In this document: positions 36,535 to 48,147 of the stretch, piece after piece | How the letters are laid out: every line of letters starts with the position of its first letter | How positions within the stretch are numbered: the first letter of the stretch is position 1 | NCBI GenBank assembly: GCA_002270565.1 | Contig: NQMI01000112.1 | Location: forward strand, 62,001 to 126,000 | Reading direction: 5' to 3' | DNA length: 64,000 nucleotides | From: Stenocarpella maydis | Lineage: Eukaryota; Ascomycota; Sordariomycetes; Diaporthales; Diaporthaceae | Position numbers and translations under genes: made by a program | Notes under the pieces: generated by a model | Told to the model about the DNA's origin: nothing | Databases searched by the model: none | The model's input: the letters and a program-made list of their open reading frames with translations, nothing else

Positions 36535-39500
36535 TCAAAGCGCCAGCCCCTTGGCTCCCCTCGTCCAGCGATACAAGGAGAGAGCCCTGCGTCTCGCCTT
36601 GTGCTCCTCCCATTCCGTGGGACTTGACCCACGCACGCTGTACAGCGTCGATCGCAGCACCTTGCGGAAGTTTTTCTGGCATCAGATCAGCAACAATATC
36701 TCTCACAGTACTGCCCCAGGGCAGCACGCAGATGTGACGCGTGGCGGCCCGGACTCACCTGGAACTCGGTGCTCAGCGTGACGACGCAGACCTCGTGCGC
36801 CCTGACGATGGTCTCACAGGCCAGCTCGACGCTCTGGTTGGGCCCCACGCGCGGCATGCGGTCCGCGAACAAGAGCAGGATGAAGCTCCCGTGCAGCAGG
36901 TAGATGCCGAAGAGGTACGGCATGAAGGTCAGCTCCGGGTCGGACTTGAGGATCTGGCTGACGGCCTGCGAGGCAGCGATGGCGTGCGAGGCGCAGCTGT
37001 TGAAGCGCGCGCTCGTGATCCAGTCGTCGTCGTCGTCCAGCATCGAGATGGCGTCCCACTTGCCGTGCAGCAGCACGTACAGCACGTGCAGGATGTGCGT
37101 CGAGTACGCCGTCACCAGCTGCAGCCGCGACCGGTCCCTGGCCCTGCTGCAGGCTGCCGCCGTCGGGGGCGGCACCGTGGCGGTGGCCCCGGGGCCCTGG
37201 CACGACGGCGAGAGGTTGGAGTAGCCCGAGATGAGGTCCTTGATGCTCGGCCCGGCCCCCGGCGTGGGCATCGGCGCGGCGTACTCGGCGATCTCGATGT
37301 CCTGCCGCAGCTTGTCGATGCTGGCCTCGCAGTTCGCCAGGAGGTCGCCGATGATGGCCAGGGCGTGGTTGTCGTCGACCATGCCCAGGCGGGGATGGAA
37401 TCTCCGATGGTGTACTTCGATTATATCGCCGAGGATGCTCATTAGTGGCAGGAAATATTCGAAGAAGCCTGTCCCGGTGATTATGGAAGAGGCACCGACC
37501 ACCCTCGGCGGGATGTCCTTGGGTGCTATCGTGTCCAGGTTCTCCCACACGTTCTCCGGCAGAGGAGCTACTGCCTGTTAGATATTTGCGCCTTCGCCCA
37601 CGTGGTGGCGGCGGATCTGACTCACCGTACACCTCACAGTAGCTGTCCGGTATGTCGAGAACGCGGTTGAATGACAAGGCCAGGTGCCGGTCAAGGCAAT
37701 AAAGCAGCCAGAACACCCTCCTCCGTTCCTCCCTAGCTTCCGTATCCGGCAGGGAGAATGCTTCGGGCTCGCGTTTACAGGAGCACAAGGGGTTCGCGCA
37801 AGGTGACACAGTGGCCGAACACCTCTCATCCTCCCGGTTCAGCTCCAGTGAGAAGGAGAGCCGGACCGCCTTGCTCCACCACTTGAAGCAGTCGCTTTTG
37901 AAATCGCCCCCGGACACCGCAATAGACAAGAGTATGAATGTCAGCACATCATCGATGACGCCGGCCGGCTCATTCTTGGCAGTCAGCAAAGGTTGAGTCG
38001 ATGAGAACTCATAGCTCGTCTGCGGCTGATCGCTCTCGACCCGCAACCCGCCTGATCAATGTTAGCTCGCACGCTCCAGCCTCTTTCGCACAGGACCGCC
38101 TACCGTGTATCCTCCGCCACCGGTCCGGATCTCTGTCTGATATCAGAGCGGTTGCCAGCTCATACAGTGCGTTGCATATCTTAGCCCTGGATCCAGGCAC
38201 ATGAAGGAGCACTATGTCGGCCGTCTGAGCGGCACACCAAAGCATGGTCGCCAAGAGGGCCGGTGTTGTCTGTCGTGGGTGTGTAGGGTGTAGTAGCGAT
38301 TTCTTGCGGAATATGCGGGTGAGTATATACGGCGAGGCACAGCGGAATAGTGAGCTGCCAGGCTCTGTGAGGTACACGTCGAGGAGGTCACAGGCCACGG
38401 ACGCGGGGATGATGTCCCTCAGATAGGGGAGAACAGGGTCCAGGCACCTATAACGGCAGTCGGCCGAGGGCGCCTTGTACAGCGAGTTGTGCTGCTTCTG
38501 GCCCTCCGGTATGGAGCCCTCACGGCCGTTGGTCGTGCTGACGGACTCCCGGCCATGCGAAACAGGCGGCGGGCAGTTGCTAAAGGACTGCCTGCTGCGG
38601 CTGCTGGGCGCGCCCTGGGAAGGTGAGCCAGCGTTTGCCGGGGAGGGATAGGCCACGGTTGGGCACGACACTAATGGCTCTGCGTCACTGGGGCGCCCAG
38701 CTTGAGCAGACATCTGGGGCGGGCTCTCATGGGTCTTCCTGAGGGCTGGCGATTCGGCGCTGGGCTCTAGCAGCGAGGAAAGCTGTATCTGGGTGTTGCT
38801 GTTGCTGTTGCTGTACGCGGGCGACGACAGGTAAGAGGGTGACTGCACGGGGGCAGGGCACGGCTGGATGACCATGTGTGAGATGGAAGGGCGCCCATCG
38901 TCATAAGGCAGGCGCTGCGGGTGAGCAGAGGACTGGCTGATGCTGTGCCTATAACGCTCGTTGGACGGGGGGAAGTGCAGAGGTGGCAGGCTTGTGTCTG
39001 GAGATGTCACCGGAGGCGAGGGCGATATTGCGCCCAGGGACTGGCGCTTGACCTTCGCGCCAGGGGTGACCGAGCCGGTCGAATCCGAGTGAGCCGCATG
39101 GTTTCCCGACGAGGTGGTGGGGGCCCGACCACGCTTCTTGATCTCGCGGTTGTAGCGGCAGGTATAGCCGTAGTCTGCAGTGCCGGGCGCAACGGAAAAG
39201 CTTCATCAACACGTGGACCCAGAGCGGCCTGGTTCGGGAGGGCGCGGAGGATGCGGGACGGGAAGGCTGAGGAAGAAGGTTCAATCTCAGACAAACAAAC
39301 GGCCATCGCCAAGCACTGGCAGGACAGACGGCCTAACCAGATGTGCATGAACAGCAAGGATCGGCAGGAGAGACTGAGTCAAGAGCCAGGCGTGGACAGG
39401 ATAAGGGGACGCAGAGATACAACATACCTTCGCATCGGCGACTGGACAACGATCGGAAGCACGCCAGGTCAGCCGGGTGGGATCCAGTGGCGGCGCAGTG

Positions 39501-39809
39501 GGCAGGTTCCGGGAGTTTGATATGGGACGGAGAAAGGGGGGTGGCCTCCCATGGGGGGGGGGAGGTGGTGGTCGTGGCGGTCTATGGGCGAAGCCCTACT
39601 CACCAGGGGTATTCACCGTCGCAGCGGGTCCTCGAGGAGGAGCACTTGTCGCAGGCTCGGCGTGTTCTCTTCCTGGGGCGGGCATGCTCCCTCGACTCGT
39701 CACCGTCGGCGGCCACGGCCGAGAAGTCTCTGAAGGACCTCGTTTCGGCGTCGGCATCGGCGTCGCCCTCGACCTCGATGCGGCTCGGGCTCGGTTCTGT
39801 GTCCATCAT
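36535..39809 (-). CDS. XlnR/AraR-type Zn2Cys6 transcriptional activator (six exons, one micro-exon)
   Basis: Minus-strand exons 39604..39809, 39428..39441, 39104-region exon 38104..39174, 37626..38051, 36759..37570 and 36535..36675 join in phase to about 889 residues. The zinc cluster has Cys at residues 53, 56, 63, 69, 72 and 79 (C-x2-C-x6-C-x5-C-x2-C-x6-C), followed by the basic linker NREIKKRGRAP. A Ser/Pro-rich stretch and the fungal-specific middle homology region follow (LRDIIPASVACDLLDVYL; VFWLLYCLDRHLALSFN; FFEYFLPLMSILGDIIEVHH). The C-terminus (STEFQ, KNFRKVLRS, RRRALSLYRWT, ending GLAL) matches the XlnR/XYR1 family end. Relatives activate xylan, cellulose or pentose catabolic genes; which substrate applies here cannot be told. 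The gene appears intact. Confidence 0.86.
39428..39441 (-). other. 14-nt micro-exon completing the Zn2Cys6 cluster
   Basis: The minus-strand sequence TCGCCGATGCGAAG is flanked by a CCAG acceptor and a GTATGT donor. It supplies the third base of Cys69, then Arg-Arg-Cys-Glu, then the first base of Asp74. Only with this exon do exon 1 (phase 2 end) and exon 3 (starting ACTACGGC) join in frame with canonical cysteine spacing. Confidence 0.85.
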
Positions 39810-40696
39810 CTCGGGGCTCGATGCAGGAATGGGATGGCCAGGTCGATGCTCATGAAGGGTGTATGTATGAGACGTATATGCCTTGGCTTCGCAACGGTCC
39901 AGCCACCAACAAGCTCACACCCGGTCAGTCCATCAGCACCCGGGGGAGCGGGCAGAGGCGTGGCAGGCCAGGAGATGATCCGCAGAGGTCAGTAGTCGGC
40001 GGCAGCGGCGTCCATCTCAGCCATGCCCGTGGCGCTGTGATGGTTGAGTATGGACTGGACAAGTCCGTCCTGTCAGGATGGGGTGGTGATGGAGAAAACC
40101 CCCCCGGGTCAAGGAGAGAACGCGACGTGTCAGTGTGGTGCACGGCGTCGTTCGGATAATGTCAAGGTTAAGGCCAAGGTCGAGATCGATCTCCTTTTCC
40201 CTATATCTCACTCACTTCCCTCCCTCACAAGCGCGCACTACTGGCCTCAACGGGCTTGGGCTGGGGCTCAAGTGCGGGGGACAAGGGGGGAGGACGGGGA
40301 GGATACGAGTCAGTCGGTGGTGGTGGTTTTCTGGGTTGGGCTCAAGCTTGTGTTTGGCCTTGAGTTAATACTATGTAGTACCGGGTCCGTGGTCCAACAA
40401 TAGCTAGGCACAGGCAAGGCACAATAGGAACTAGAAGGAGCTGGCAGCGGGCGTTGGCGAATTTGGTCGAGAACATCCGGGAGAACATCTACACTGCAGT
40501 GGGTTCTGCCACGCCTGTCTGTCCGTACCCAACCGGCTGGCAGGGGGTCCTCGTGTGCATGCAGGTGTCAACGCCCACCGGTACTACTCTCTTTTCGGCA
40601 ATGCCCTCCCAGCTTTGTTCTTATTAGCGGATCAGTATCCGACATCACCACCACGTTTGCACATGGTTGTGTGAGTTCCGCAGCCCCGGAGTTCCT
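39810..40696. promoter_or_regulatory. Upstream region of the XlnR-like gene
   Basis: No gene is supported. This is the presumed promoter and leader of the minus-strand activator, GC-rich with short G-runs. Open frames here are short and of mixed composition. Binding sites cannot be assigned by eye. Confidence 0.4.
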
Positions 40697-41159
40697 TCAC
40701 TTGCGGTGCACCGTGTAATCAATACTTGGTCCGGCATGGCCAATTGTTAGTTGCCAAGTTGACTGACATATACTCGCATGCACACAGGCCTCACACGGGC
40801 CAGCATGTGCCGGAGGATCTTTCAGCACGACAAGGAGGGCAGTACCAAGCAACACATTTACGCTAATAAACTGGCACCCTGCAAGGGTCGCCAAGCTTAA
40901 CGTCTCATTCGGCAGGGCTGGCGATAAGCCCAAAAAATATGCGCGCATGCCATCTAGGCTTGGATCCATGAGGCCTGACTCCGCCAATTGTCCAATTACA
41001 CCTTCCACAATTCCGCATGGCCTGAGACCAAGCAACTCTGGGAGTAGATACGTCCCCGGGGCGATGAACACCATCCACAACCCAGCCATAACTTATTACG
41101 ACAGCCGAGGCGGCCGCAGCTTGGGCACCGAGCTTGAAGCTTCTATAGCCCGGCATCAA
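40697..41159 (-). other. Possible small membrane protein, uncertain
   Basis: Two overlapping minus-strand frames look partly coding. One starts near 41146 (MPGYRSFKLGAQAAAASAVV). The other, from an ATG near 41089, reads MAGLWMVFIAPGTYLLPELL and later SLATLAGCQFISVNVLLGTA, both hydrophobic enough to cross a membrane. Together they resemble small fungal membrane proteins of about 130 residues, but I do not recognise a family and no clean intron joins them. It may be a decayed gene. Confidence 0.28.
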
Positions 41160-42453
41160 AACAAATACATCCTTGACCTACATACAGCTAGCATCATCAC
41201 AGATACGAGGCTAGTCTCCATAAACAGGTGGCGGTTATCTCATTACCCTTTTCTAACGGGGTGGTATAAGGGCCCGGGTAATGCGTTAGCCGCCCGCCAA
41301 GCCCTCATATATTTAAGTTTTTCTCCGATTCCTTCAGTCTGCGGGTTTGTACAGGAAGCCGACTCGCGGGGTGAGGCAGAGGATTGTTTCGTTTGCTGCG
41401 AGTGTATCCAACCACAGCAATAATAAGCTTCACAACAATACAAAATCATTTCGCCTCTTCACAGATGGAAATACCAATCCACATTCGCAGGTGAAAATTC
41501 GAGCACGTCCACTAGCACTGCGCCCCTCGCTGCTACTGCTTGTGTCTTGGTTGCCGATTGATCTGTCACACGTCAGTTGAGTGCCACAGCCGCTTTTCGA
41601 CTGGATATCTTGGGGTTTTGGCCTTGGAACTTGAGCCCAAGGGCCCTTCTACCAATGAGCGGCCGACCAATGATAGACTACGGTTATTCACTGTCACATA
41701 TTCCTGAACCTTGCGTTCAGGAACGTCACACGCCTCGCTCATATTCCTTCAGAATGCATCTACGTGTATTATCACCTTGATGAAGGCCTAGACACTACAT
41801 GTACGGACCAAAACCCTGGGTTAGTAAGCAGAGGGTGGTGTAAACCCAGCTTGAGAAAGCGTCCGCAGGAGACAAGGTCCTGTAACTCGGTTGGTATTCC
41901 GTCGAGACGGGGGCCCACCACGGCTTCAGAAGCTCGAGGGATGCGAAGGGGGGACGTTCTTGATTTCTCAGCGCATGAACTTCAGATTCATGTTTGGACT
42001 CTTATAAAAGCGCTCAGACCATGGTCGTTGGGCATATGTGGTTTGCGATGGGACATATCTTGGTCCTGTTTCTATGATTGCGTCTCAAAACCTCATAATA
42101 ACTACTGATCCGGCTCTCTGGTCCTCCCTCAAAAGTCCTGCATGGTAATATCTTTTTATGTTCGCTCCTTCGACCTTTTCACCCGTCATTCTGGAAATGC
42201 GGCACCAGAAATGAATGGATGGTGTGGTTATGGGTCTTCCCGATCCAAGGAATGAACAAAACTACACTGTGAGGGCAACAGAACTGACAAAATGTCAAGA
42301 TGTGCTCGTATCCTCCTCCTTAGTTCTTCTCAGGGCAAGCTCCATCGAAGCTCTCTTTCCTGTCCTGCAGTGCTTGGAACGAACGACTAGCCCAAAGCTT
42401 ATGCCATTTCTCTAAATGTTGCAAAGCTTACACGCCGATAATTAACCATAACG
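41160..42453. other. Intergenic region, no gene seen
   Basis: About 1.3 kb with only short open frames. It contains a perfect 9-bp stem hairpin at 41701-41723. Composition is more AT-rich than the regions to the left. Confidence 0.4.
41701..41723. other. Perfect inverted repeat (9-bp stem, 5-nt loop)
   Basis: TTCCTGAAC and its complement GTTCAGGAA are separated by CTTGC. It could be a hairpin in RNA or a dimeric protein-binding site. No coding sequence surrounds it. Confidence 0.6.
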
Positions 42454-44497
42454 CTACTTTCCCCCATACTTTAGCAAATTCTGCCAAGGCTCAGGAATCC
42501 AATCATCAGGAAGGGGTATCTCAATATCCTCGATTTTATGGCAACTACATGTAGATGCAGCCCAGACGAAGTGTGCAACAATGCAGCCATCTTTAATGAG
42601 CCATCCCGCTCCTCCGATATGTGTAAGATTGTACTTGAGTCCAGGTACGTGGTATGCCACAGCTCCCAGTAGTTGAGCAGGCAGCATCGGATCGCGATGT
42701 ATCAAGCCAACGAGTATGAGAAATCGACCGTGGCAGATGGAGCAGTCAATATAAACCATTGTCCTCTCACTACTACTGTGAATGACTTTGCCATGAAGGT
42801 TCACTTCAATGTAGGTAAGCCGTCAGCGGATCCCTTATTTCACCGTACCCACAGTAGATAGATATAAGATGAGAGATGAACACGAAATCTTACTAAATCT
42901 CATTGCCGGTTCCTGGAAATTTCCTTCGATCCGTTTCTGCAGCATGAAAAGTCGAATGATTTCGTCCGTGATATCACACCAATCGTCTCCCGGATTTCCA
43001 TTGTAGAGGACGTCGAGGTGCGTCTGCAGCAGTGATCTTCGATTCTCCTTGCCAAGATGACTGCATACTATGCCCGAATATTCGCCGAAGAACCGATGCC
43101 AGAGGGTCTCCGCGAACACATCCGGATCAGGACCGGTGACGTCAAGGACTGACCTCACAAGTTTGTTGAATGTCTTCGAGTCTATGTGCCCCCAGAACCT
43201 CTTCGCCATTAATGCTGTTCCGAGCTTTTAGGTTTTAAATCTCGCCCTCGACTCACCAGGGCCACAGAGAACAATCTCGGGAAATTTAGGAGAGAATTCT
43301 TCCATACCCAAGCCAAAAACTCCAAACTCGACAAATCCTTTCACTTTGTCATCAGCGACCCTTTTCCGCGGCATCATGAACAAGGGACTGAAATCTTCAC
43401 GCCGTAAGCGTGGCTTCGCTATGACAGAAATGGACTTGCGAATGTCTTGATGCGGCAAGTCGGAGAATTTCACCACTGGTTCAGTCAGCCCAAGGGGCTC
43501 AGTGAGGCCAAGCAGAGCGTGGATGAAGTCAGCCGGTACGGTGACCTGCCTCCTTGAGATGAGGTTGAAGCATTCTGCAAATGGAACAGGTTTCCCCTGA
43601 AGGCGACGGGTGCGCACTGCATGGAGGGGCCCAAAAAGAAAGGAAGGACATTTCTGCCGCCATCAAACCCGGTAACATGACTCCAACTCGTCTTTCGTAT
43701 CAGTTCCCGCTAGTGAGTGACTGGCTCATCAGTGAATGGAAATCCCGGCCGAAGTTCATCCAGCAGCTTGTAATCCTGCAGCATCGGCCGCAGCTGACTG
43801 CTTTGTAGGTACTCCATGGCTGTCCAGGTGCGATGGAACCACCTTGAATTGCATACATCGAAGATCCCCTGGGCATGCTCTTTGACGCCGGAGCCCTTAC
43901 GTATCGCTTGGACAGAAGAGGTAGCCAAGTCGTAGAAATACGGGACCACGAAATATGCACTGCTATACAGCTCAGGAATATGCTGAATGATGCGGCCCTT
44001 TCGTTCATGACACCATTGTGGTACGCTGAGATAGTCATGCCAGACTTCCAAGACATCCTCCTGCTTGCTCTCGAGCTTTAATGAGTCGACAATGCCTGCA
44101 TAGATATGCGCCGGGGATTCAAGAACCAGACGAGCCACGGAAGCGATCTCAATCTCGGAGTAATCTTCGAGGGCCAGTGCTTGCGCGTCCGCGATCTGTA
44201 GCTCAGACACGATCGGGTTTCACACATGGGAGACGGTGACATATTTCGTCTTGGCTGAGAGAAGGCATCGGAGATGTCGGTCGAACAGCAAAACTGTTTC
44301 GGACAACCAGGGAACTTGTACAGCGGCTACATGTTGCCTCCCTTCAGCTGTCGCGTCGTATAGGGTATCTTTGGTTGCAGCCTAAAGGTTCTAGCCAGCG
44401 TGTCGTCCTTGGTGGTCGGGTTTCCACACTCGCAACACTTCACATCTGCGAATTCGAGATTGGTGGGTCTCCAGAGGGTTTGAAGAATGTCCATCAT
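42454..44497 (-). pseudogene. HET-domain (heterokaryon incompatibility) protein, inactivated
   Basis: The likely start is the ATG at 44497 (MDILQTLWRPTNLEF). A HET-type core follows: KYVTVSHV, then a stop where the family has Trp, then NPIVSELQIAD; further on come VWHDYLSVPQWCHERK, AYFVVPYFYD and WFHRTWTAMEYLQSSQL. Conserved downstream segments are FAECFNLISRRQVTVPADF and HALLGLTEP. Two 3' introns fit in phase: 43215..43256 and 42804..42893. Lesions are TGA at 44220..44222, TAG at 43710..43712, a one-base shift in a C-run near 43626-43632, and an unresolved shift near 44385. TGG to TAG is a RIP-type change on the opposite strand. HET proteins trigger cell death after fusion of unlike individuals; this copy cannot make a full-length one. 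Confidence 0.78.
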
Positions 44498-44946
44498 GCG
44501 ACTTGTCTTGAGAAACGAAATTTGAAATCCATCTCTCTACGGCAGGCGGTGGAGGACAAGACGCCTTTCCCCTCGATTGTGGGACACTGCAGCAGAAAAG
44601 ACAATGACTAACGCCAAGATCTCGACGGTGTCAGCCAACGTCAGCAGTTACCACTGCAGACCAGGTGGCGGAGGCCATGGCAAGCGGGGTCAGAGTAAAT
44701 CTGACGAGACATAATAAAGTAACTTATGTAGTGAGTTCCGAGATTGATACAGCCTCGTTCAGAATATCCTTGAGGCAGATGCGACGACTTACGATATTTA
44801 GCTTTTGAACCTTAATTTGAGCAGGTAGTCTGTCGGATACACTACGAAGACCCCATATTCCGTCAAAGGTGTAGCCTCTTCTCTCCAAAATCGCACCCAT
44901 TCTCCTTCACATTCTTCAACACACGCACCAAATATAGCCCTGGTAG
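44498..44946. other. Intergenic region, no gene seen
   Basis: Spacer between the 5' end of the broken HET gene and the small hypothetical gene. I see nothing beyond short frames. Confidence 0.4.
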
Positions 44947-45198
44947 TTAAGGCGCATCACCATAGTCCTTATTCTCGAACCAATCTTTCCAGTCCTCCCA
45001 GCAGCCCAGCCCAGATCCTAAGTCGCCGAGGCGACGGCCATGAATAATTTCATTGATCGAGATCTCCCATATGCGGTTTGCCTGTTCGTCCGAGTTAGTC
45101 TTCCACTCCATCATAATATGCGCAATAGCACCCTCGCCAAGTTCGGTAAGGCGTTTATATGTATCATCATCAGCACAACCGGTCACATTGGTGTCCAT
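44947..45198 (-). CDS. Small hypothetical protein (83 aa)
   Basis: An intact minus-strand frame runs from ATG 45198 to a stop at 44947. The protein has YKRLTELGEGAIAHIMMEW and then IWEISINEIIHGRRLG and WEDWKDWFENKDYG. It resembles a group of short fungal hypothetical proteins in which a predicted helical L-G-x-x-I/V-x-x-I-M stretch is followed by a W-x-x-x-x-x-E-I-I-H-G motif and a Trp-rich tail. I cannot name a function. A further 5' exon is possible. Confidence 0.5.
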   Translation of the reverse strand: MDTNVTGCADDDTYKRLTELGEGAIAHIMMEWKTNSDEQANRIWEISINEIIHGRRLGDLGSGLGCWEDWKDWFENKDYGDAP

Positions 45199-45675
45199 AA
45201 TTCGCCGCCTATTGGTACTTAGAACGGCCTCACCCGCAGAACCACTGGCTTAGTTAGCCACCCTAGCCAATGGGACCACACGCGATCCAACAGAACCATG
45301 GTTATTCCAACATGAGCAGACAAAATGTCACATGTAAACAGGTGATATCTACTTAGTCACTAATTCCTCCCCTTAATTCCGTGACGGCGCCATGCGGGCG
45401 CAATCCCGCAATCCAACGTGGACATTTCACCTAAGCCCCTATCCACTATCAAATTATCTCCTGAATATAGCTTCACCCTGCCCCCTCCGCATTTGATCAT
45501 ATTTGGTGTTCTTCCCTTATTTCCATAACTTATCCCCTAAGTCCATAACACCTAAGGAAACCATCTGGTAAATATATTTGTCCCCTCTGCATCCTACGAT
45601 CCGCTCGTGTGCCTGCCATTACCCGCCCATAACCAATACTCAATTCTAAGCCCCTCACGTCATTCCACGCTCAAA
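45199..45675. promoter_or_regulatory. Spacer and promoter of the SDR gene
   Basis: AT-richer 5' flank shared by the minus-strand small hypothetical gene and the plus-strand SDR. Several runs of pyrimidines precede 45676. An in-frame upstream start exists at 45607, but the ATG at 45676 gives the more typical N-terminus. Confidence 0.4.
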
Positions 45676-46632
45676 ATGTCTGAAGCACACTGGGAGAATA
45701 CCTTCACCTCAACATATCACCACAAGTCCTATCCCTCAATCTCACCAACTCGACTTGAGCTCTCCGCCTCCGGCAAAACAATCTTGGTCAGCGGCGGTGG
45801 ACGCGGGCTCGGCATCGGCATCGTCGAGGCCTTCGCTTTATCGGGAGCTGCGCACATCATCATCATGGGCCGCAGCACCACGTCGCTGAACGAGTTAGCG
45901 GAGCACATGAGGGCTTCTTACCCCTCGAACAGGATATCCACCGTCTCCGGCGACGTTTCCATCGAAGAAGACGTCGCGCGGGCCTTTGCTGAGGCCGGGA
46001 CAGGTGGTGTGGACGTTGTCGTCGCCAACGCGGGATACTTCCCGGCCCTCCAGCCCATCCCTGCCGGAAAAGGTTCCGACTTTAATAAGGACTGGTGGAA
46101 GGCCTGGGAAGTGAACGTCAAGGGCCTATTCTTCCTGGCGCGCCAGTTCCTCGCCTCCGCACCTCCCGGCGGCGTCTTCGTCAACATCTCGGCCGCCGGG
46201 GCCCACATCAACCCCACGTGGGAGGGCTTCTCCGGATACTTCGGGAGCAAGCTCGGGGCGGCGCGTGTGGTGGAGGTGCTCCAGAAAGAGAACCCCTCGC
46301 TCCGGTTCCACAACGTACATCCTGGGGTTGTGGACACGGACATGCTCACCAAGGCCAGGGTCCTGGAGAACTTCAATGCCACCATTGATGAGCGTGAGTT
46401 TTAATTTCCCACCAACTGCTCAACAGTATCTAACCTTCTTGCCTGGATGAGGCTGACCATCTCTTTAGCTAACCTCCCGGGGCACTTTGTCAACTGGGTG
46501 GCGAGCCCCGAGGGCGAGTTCTTAAAGGGGAAATATTTGTGGGTCAACTGGGACGTTGATGAGCTCAAGGCAAGGAAGGAAGAACTTACTGCACCGACGA
46601 AGTTGGTCACAGGTCTTGTCGGTTGGCTTTAA
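45676..46632 (+). CDS. Short-chain dehydrogenase/reductase (SDR)
   Basis: Exons 45676..46393 and 46469..46632 encode about 293 residues; the 75-nt intron has GTGAGT and TTTAG ends and restores the frame at IDE-PNLPGHF. The Rossmann glycine motif reads VSGGGRGLGIGI, the structural motif VVANAGYF carries Asn-Ala-Gly, and the catalytic pair is in GYFGSK (Tyr-x3-Lys), with a Ser in NISAAG upstream. The C-terminus (GKYLWVNWDVDEL) is typical of a fungal SDR group often found in secondary-metabolite or detoxification settings. It should use NAD(P)H to interconvert a ketone and an alcohol; the substrate is unknown. No lesion is seen, unlike both flanking recognition-type genes. If the upstream in-frame ATG at 45607 were used, 23 residues would be added. 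Confidence 0.88.
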
Positions 46633-47219
46633 ACAGGCGAAGTTTAGTCTTTGTAGAAGTCGAATCGAAATTTCTACATAAAACACAAGAGTCATATCAT
46701 GTATTATAACCACTGAAGCATCAGAAACTACGCAGCATGTGTTCCCGAACGTGCGGGCTACCGGCGCATAAATTTTCCAGATTCTTCAGCGCAGAATCTT
46801 AAGGTTCGCTCCGGAATATACACCATTTGGATCTCACTGACATGATAGGGTTAATGCGGTTCCCAGAACACATGCCTGCACCATGGTTTGCATGCTTAGT
46901 TCCTCTCCCGACTGAGCTTCGTCTGAGGTAGCTGAGAAGCAGCCACTTTATCATGTCGAACATTACCGGCACCTCTGGAACTCAGCGTCTGTTCCTCAAA
47001 AATGGCCTTCATTTCTGGACTCCATTTTCTACCAGTTCAATGAATCTAGCGGTTCTTTTGTGTCGTTAATATTTCTTGCAGAAGTCGACGGCAGGTCCTC
47101 TGTCGTATCCAGAGATACTTCATGTCACAACTGCCATACCAGAAAGAAAATGAAGAACACTGCCATCGCCTTTCGTCTAGCTTATCTCTCCGTCGAATAA
47201 GAGGCAAAGGAGCACCCAC
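46633..47219. other. Intergenic region, no gene seen
   Basis: 3' flank of the SDR gene. Only short frames are present. Confidence 0.4.
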
Positions 47220-47630
47220 GCGAGCTAGCTATCGTGCAGGTCACCCAAGCGAAGGTAGAACTCAACAACCCTTGGCCCCTACAGATCGGAAACGCCGTGC
47301 TGGGACTGCTAGATGACGCAGGCCCTGTTGCAAATTTAAAGTGTTTATAACAAGATATTGCTGGCCAACCCTTCACTAATGCCAAGACTGCTGACGACGC
47401 CGCAAGCAGGGCGAGTGCCCTTATGTTCTGCACCCTGGAGCGTAGTACGACGGCAGTCGTCGGCGCCTCCGAAGCCTGCGACGAGACCGCCGCCAACCCT
47501 AAAAAGGCTACGGTCAGGCATTTTTATGATGGAGCCTAAGCTGAGGAAGCCAGCAACAAGCAAGTCATTCTCAATCTTGCAAAACTGGGCAGCTTCAGGC
47601 ACCAGCACTTTTCTAATAGTTCCTGCTAAG
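47220..47630 (+). pseudogene. Decayed coding fragment of unknown family
   Basis: One plus-strand frame reads as good protein apart from two TAA stops: AKVELNNPWPLQIGNAVLG, then ASALMFCTLERSTTAVVGAS, ACDETAANPKKATVRHFYDG and LNLAKLGSFRHQHF. Composition (Ala-rich, amphipathic) and the single long coherent frame suggest a dead gene. I do not recognise the family. The stops at about 47347 and 47537 would be single-base changes from coding triplets. Confidence 0.33.
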
Positions 47631-48147
47631 ACGCTAGTATATTATTTAGATAAGTGATTCTGATATAGAATGTAAAAGAAACCAAAGGATACTGGTTTTG
47701 ATAAAGATGTTATAGTCTGAGTGGTGAGGAGGACTGGGAACCTAGGCAAAATCCCATGGATTTCTTGCAGCCAGGCAAGTAAAGCTCGGGCGTTCCGTGA
47801 ACAATACCATTATCGGACCAGCAGTGGTATGGAGTGGGAAGGTGCAATGCGAGTTTTGGTTGAGCCGTCTTGAAAATATAAGAATATTCGCTAATGTATA
47901 ACCCAATGCCCTTTTTCCCACCTCTGAAAATAGTGGCGCGGTCATGAGTGCCGGGGCGAGAGCATGCAGCCTGGACTGCATTCGTAGAGATGACCCACTC
48001 AGCTGAAGCACAGCCGCCGGGGACACCGGTGCGTGCAGCTAAAAGCCTAACCAACGAACAAATGTATGAGAGGAATCGATGGGAATTTCTTCCTCCCCAA
48101 AGGCTTTTGGATCCCCAATGACAAGATATCTTTTTCATGGGTGAATT
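47631..48147. other. Spacer upstream of the intact HET gene
   Basis: A minus-strand frame (47710-48180) contains a Cys-containing stretch (TGVPGGCASAEWVISTNAV). It has no recognised family and overlaps the start of the HET gene, so I do not call it. The rest is presumed promoter. Confidence 0.35.

Noticed and set aside
36741..37445. Plus-strand frame inside the XlnR-like gene
   Set aside because: Antisense shadow; the minus-strand reading has the family's conserved motifs and introns.
39007..39284. Frames across the intron region of the XlnR-like gene
   Set aside because: They read intron sequence; the micro-exon model gives canonical zinc-cluster spacing instead.
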